Below, one piece after another: positions 62,010 to 64,000 of a DNA stretch of 64,000 nucleotides. The DNA comes from Berberis thunbergii (lineage: Eukaryota; Streptophyta; Magnoliopsida; Ranunculales; Berberidaceae): assembly GCA_003290165.1 (NCBI GenBank), contig QNQO01002056.1, positions 62,001-126,000 of the forward strand. Direction: 5' to 3'. The notes under the pieces are model-generated. The model did not search any database and was not told the DNA's origin. It saw nothing but the letters and a program-made list of their open reading frames with translations. How positions within the stretch are numbered: the stretch's first letter is position 1; every line of letters starts with the position of its first letter. A program made the position numbers and the translations under genes.

Positions 62010-62229
62010 TCTAGGAATGGTATACTCACTGGTGCTAACCATATTGTGTAGAAGCTACATTCATTCAACCTCCCTGTCTACGTGTTTCTATTCCAGAACA
62101 CGTTTCCATCACAAGCATGGGACTACTTGTCATACCCCACAATTGAGATCAATACATATGCCATGAGAAGTGGATCAGCCATTGATGGAATGATAACCGA
62201 TTTTCCATGGACTGCTGCAGCCTACAGAA
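62010..62229 (+). pseudogene. Captured GDPDL (SHV3/SVL-like) fragment
   Basis: Reads ILTGANHIV, TAG at 62049-62051, then KLHSFNLPVYVFLFQNTF, SQAWDYLSYPTIEINTYAM and AIDGMITDFPWTAAAYR before a GTAAGT-like donor. This matches an exon of plant glycerophosphodiester phosphodiesterase-like proteins, GPI-anchored cell-wall factors (the I-x-G-V/M-I-T-D-F-P motif is characteristic). Only one exon of this large gene is present. Confidence 0.82.
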
Positions 62230-62655
62230 GTAAGTGGTATGATTTCATTTCTCGCTCTCTCTATTCAGTGTGTCAATGCCCGTAATTTTGTTTGCTTGAT
62301 AAATGGTGTGCATCTTTTATTATATAGGTCTAATCCGTGTCTCTGATTTCTTCGCAGATGTGTATTTGATGGAAAATTCATTTCAAACCAAAATACTCTT
62401 CTTAAAATAAGAATCTGGAATGTGAATTAAGAAGTGAAATTCTTTGGCAAGTGCATACATATTGTATAGATAACTAACCATTTGTTATTTAAAGTTCTGA
62501 TTAGACCCAGGTGGAACTAAAACCACTAAAAGTGGCACCAAGTGTAAAATGAGATAAAAGAAGATCATATCAGATCAAATAAGATCAAGGAAGATCAGAT
62601 AAAAGAAGATGAGATCAAGGAAGACAAAAGCAAATCAGATCAGAGAAGATCTAAA
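62230..62655. other. Non-coding stretch ending in an inverted GATC array
   Basis: 62,230-62,540 has no recognised content. 62,550-62,655 is built of AAGATCAGAT/AGATCAAGGAAGA words, the reverse complement of the array at 60,775-61,130. Confidence 0.5.
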
Positions 62656-62790
62656 TTTTTATTTCTTCATTTACGTGTTGATTCATTTGTGTTTTGTTTT
62701 ATAAGAAATTGGATCTGAATTTTTATTTTCATTGTGTGTTTGACATCCTTATAGTGTGCTATTTGTTTGTTCATGGTGGGATTGTTCAGG
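62656..62790 (+). repeat. Copy of the CACTA leader
   Basis: Almost identical to 56,520-56,660 (ATTTACGTGTTGATTCA, TTTGACATCCTTATAGTGTG, GTTCATGGTGGGATTGTTC). Confidence 0.8.
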
Positions 62791-62900
62791 TTGGTAAACA
62801 TTGGCTAAAATGTGTACCTTTATGGGTGTTATTGTTTCGTATCCCTGGCTTCAAAGCCAATTCACTCAGGTCGAGCTTCGTGGCCTTGAAACCAAGGCAA
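62786..62900 (+). other. Possible further captured exon, unidentified
   Basis: After TTCAG the plus strand reads [20 protein letters not shown] then [16 protein letters not shown], followed by a GCAAGT donor-like site. It looks like coding sequence with splice borders but I do not recognise the family. Confidence 0.3.
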
Positions 62901-63139
62901 GTGTTTTTATTGAATTGATTTGTGACTGATATCAGTTGTACGTTGATGGATTATGGGAAATGAATTTTGAATTTGGATGAACTTTATGCAGTTTATTTGA
63001 CCGAGGAGTCAATTGGATGGTAAAGTCAAACTGAGAGATTTTTCACCTGTTACTTATTTGGGATTGACAAATAAAAACACATTGGTACGTTTTATGCCGT
63101 CCATAAGTGTATATTTGAAAAAAAAACATATTTACGAAA

Positions 63140-63220
63140 ATTTTACTTAGACACGGTATAATAACTGGAGCTAAGTTATACAAATCCTAGCTACGGGTTT
63201 TTCCCGTCCCTAATCGAGAA
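63140..63220. repeat. Degenerate CACTA subterminal words
   Basis: AGACACGGTATAATAACTGG-AGCTAAG and CTAGCTACGGGTTTTTCCCG show that CACTA-type DNA continues to here. Confidence 0.55.
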
Positions 63221-63299
63221 AACAAAAAAAAAAAAAAGACACAAAATAAAAACACTCGGCGCGAAAAAAAATTTGGTTTCCCGCTCGTTGGATTATAGG

Positions 63300-63720
63300 C
63301 TTTGTGAAGAGAGAGGGTTACTTGCAGAGGACGAAGGGGATAGAGGAAGAATCATCGAGAATCAGAGAGAGGAAGAATCATTGAGGAGAATAACCTGGGA
63401 GAGGAAGAATCATTGAGGAGAATAACCTGTGAGAGGAAGAATCACCGAGAAGAAGAACCTGTGAGAGGAAGATTCACCGAGAAGAACCTGTGAGAGGAAG
63501 AATCATTGAGGAAGATTCATTGCAGAGGACGACGCAGAGAGAGGAAGAAGGTTTGGAAGAGCGATTTTGGGAGGACGAAGGTTAGACAAAACGCGTCACG
63601 GTGTTTTGAGAGGAAGAATCTCTGCGAGGAAAACGCGCGGTTTTCAGAGGAAGAAACTGTGAGAGGAAGAACAATGTTTTGAAGGGAAGAACCCTAGATT
63701 CAAAGAGGAAGAAGGTCTGA
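63300..63720 (+). repeat. Purine-rich GAGAGGAAGAA minisatellite-like tract
   Basis: Units of GAGAGGAAGAATCATTGAGG and GAGAATAACCTGTGAGAGGA are repeated with variation, densest at 63,350-63,520. One strand is nearly all purine. It looks like a transcribed leader, because it is followed by a CTCTAACAAGGTAAGT donor at about 63,840-63,855. Confidence 0.6.
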
Positions 63721-64000
63721 GAGGAAGAACCCGCGCCGCGTCACCTGCTGAGGGGCCTGGAATCCTTCTGCATCAGGAAGATCATCTCATTCTTCATCTT
63801 CTTCAACTTCACGGTGGGAGAAATTTGGGGTTTTTGTGCTCTAACAAGGTAAGTAAAACTAAAATCACAGACTCTTAGGTTTATATTGCTTATATTTTTA
63901 TATTGTAGAATTCACATACTCTTAGGTTTATATTGTAGAATTCACAGGCTCTTAGTCTAAAGATGGAAGTAGAATCTCTCAGTTAGGTTTATATTGTTTT

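Larger units (their letters stand above)
55569..64000 (+). mobile_element. CACTA (En/Spm) element 1, runs past the window
   Basis: Starts with the diagnostic CACTACAAAAAAACAC terminus, preceded by CAT (possible 3-bp target duplication). A subterminal array of TTAGCGACGG / CCGTAGCTAA words follows, then a degenerate TNP2 transposase. No matching TTTTTTTGTAGTG end is visible, so the right end is outside or lost. A second CACTA-type start lies inside it at 57,406, so attribution of the distal part to element 1 or 2 is uncertain. Confidence 0.75.

Overview
The window is nuclear DNA of a flowering plant, most likely a eudicot. Introns have GT..AG borders, and the recognisable genes belong to plant families: two CC-NBS-LRR immune receptors, plant trehalase, an ABCC transporter, an NSH3-type nucleoside hydrolase, a FAS1-domain protein, a cytokinin-receptor-type histidine kinase, FLX-like and GDPDL. 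Nearly all other sequence is transposable elements or decayed gene copies. I cannot name the species.

Layout. 0.3-1.6 kb: trehalase exon-1 pseudogene and a duplicated scrap of an ABCC last exon. 2.1-4.9 kb: minus-strand retro-insertion with an ORF1-type coding region (DUF4283 plus zinc knuckle), a poly(A) tail and a 15-bp target duplication. 5.57-11.36 kb: a Mutator-type element with about 1.04-kb terminal inverted repeats and a perfect 9-bp target duplication. It holds fragments of two unrelated genes, a MCC1/NAA60-like acetyltransferase (+) and a hybrid histidine kinase receiver (-). 11.4-19.6 kb: MITEs (hAT, Tourist and foldback types), SINE-like pieces and two decayed NLR 5' ends. 19.6-23.15 kb: 5'-truncated LINE. 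23.6-29.45 kb: a foldback MITE interrupted by a young Ty3/gypsy chromovirus with nearly identical LTRs. 30.1-33.2 kb: NLR gene 1. 34.0-39.2 kb: rearranged ABCC and nucleoside hydrolase pseudogenes (-). 40.5-41.8 kb: copia LTR-like sequence and a FAS1 pseudogene. 43.2-50.0 kb: NLR relics, an ABCC NBD2 scrap, a TIR element, copia remnants and more foldback MITEs. 51.05-54.1 kb: NLR gene 2, followed by repeated copies of its 3' end. 55.57 kb to the window end: nested CACTA (En/Spm) elements with large subterminal arrays, a broken TNP2 transposase, and captured FLX-like and GDPDL fragments.

Only the two NLR genes look able to encode full-length proteins. They are tandem paralogues about 21 kb apart with matching promoters, a 445-nt first exon and a short intron. 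At least four other promoter-plus-exon-1 relics show a repeatedly duplicated NLR cluster. The chromovirus is nearly intact but carries two stops. The most interesting signals are the gene-capturing MULE and CACTA elements, a dense family of hairpin MITEs with 9-bp target duplications whose ends resemble the MULE ends, and a possible alternatively spliced acidic tail on the NLRs. All family names are from reading motifs by eye; no database search was run.
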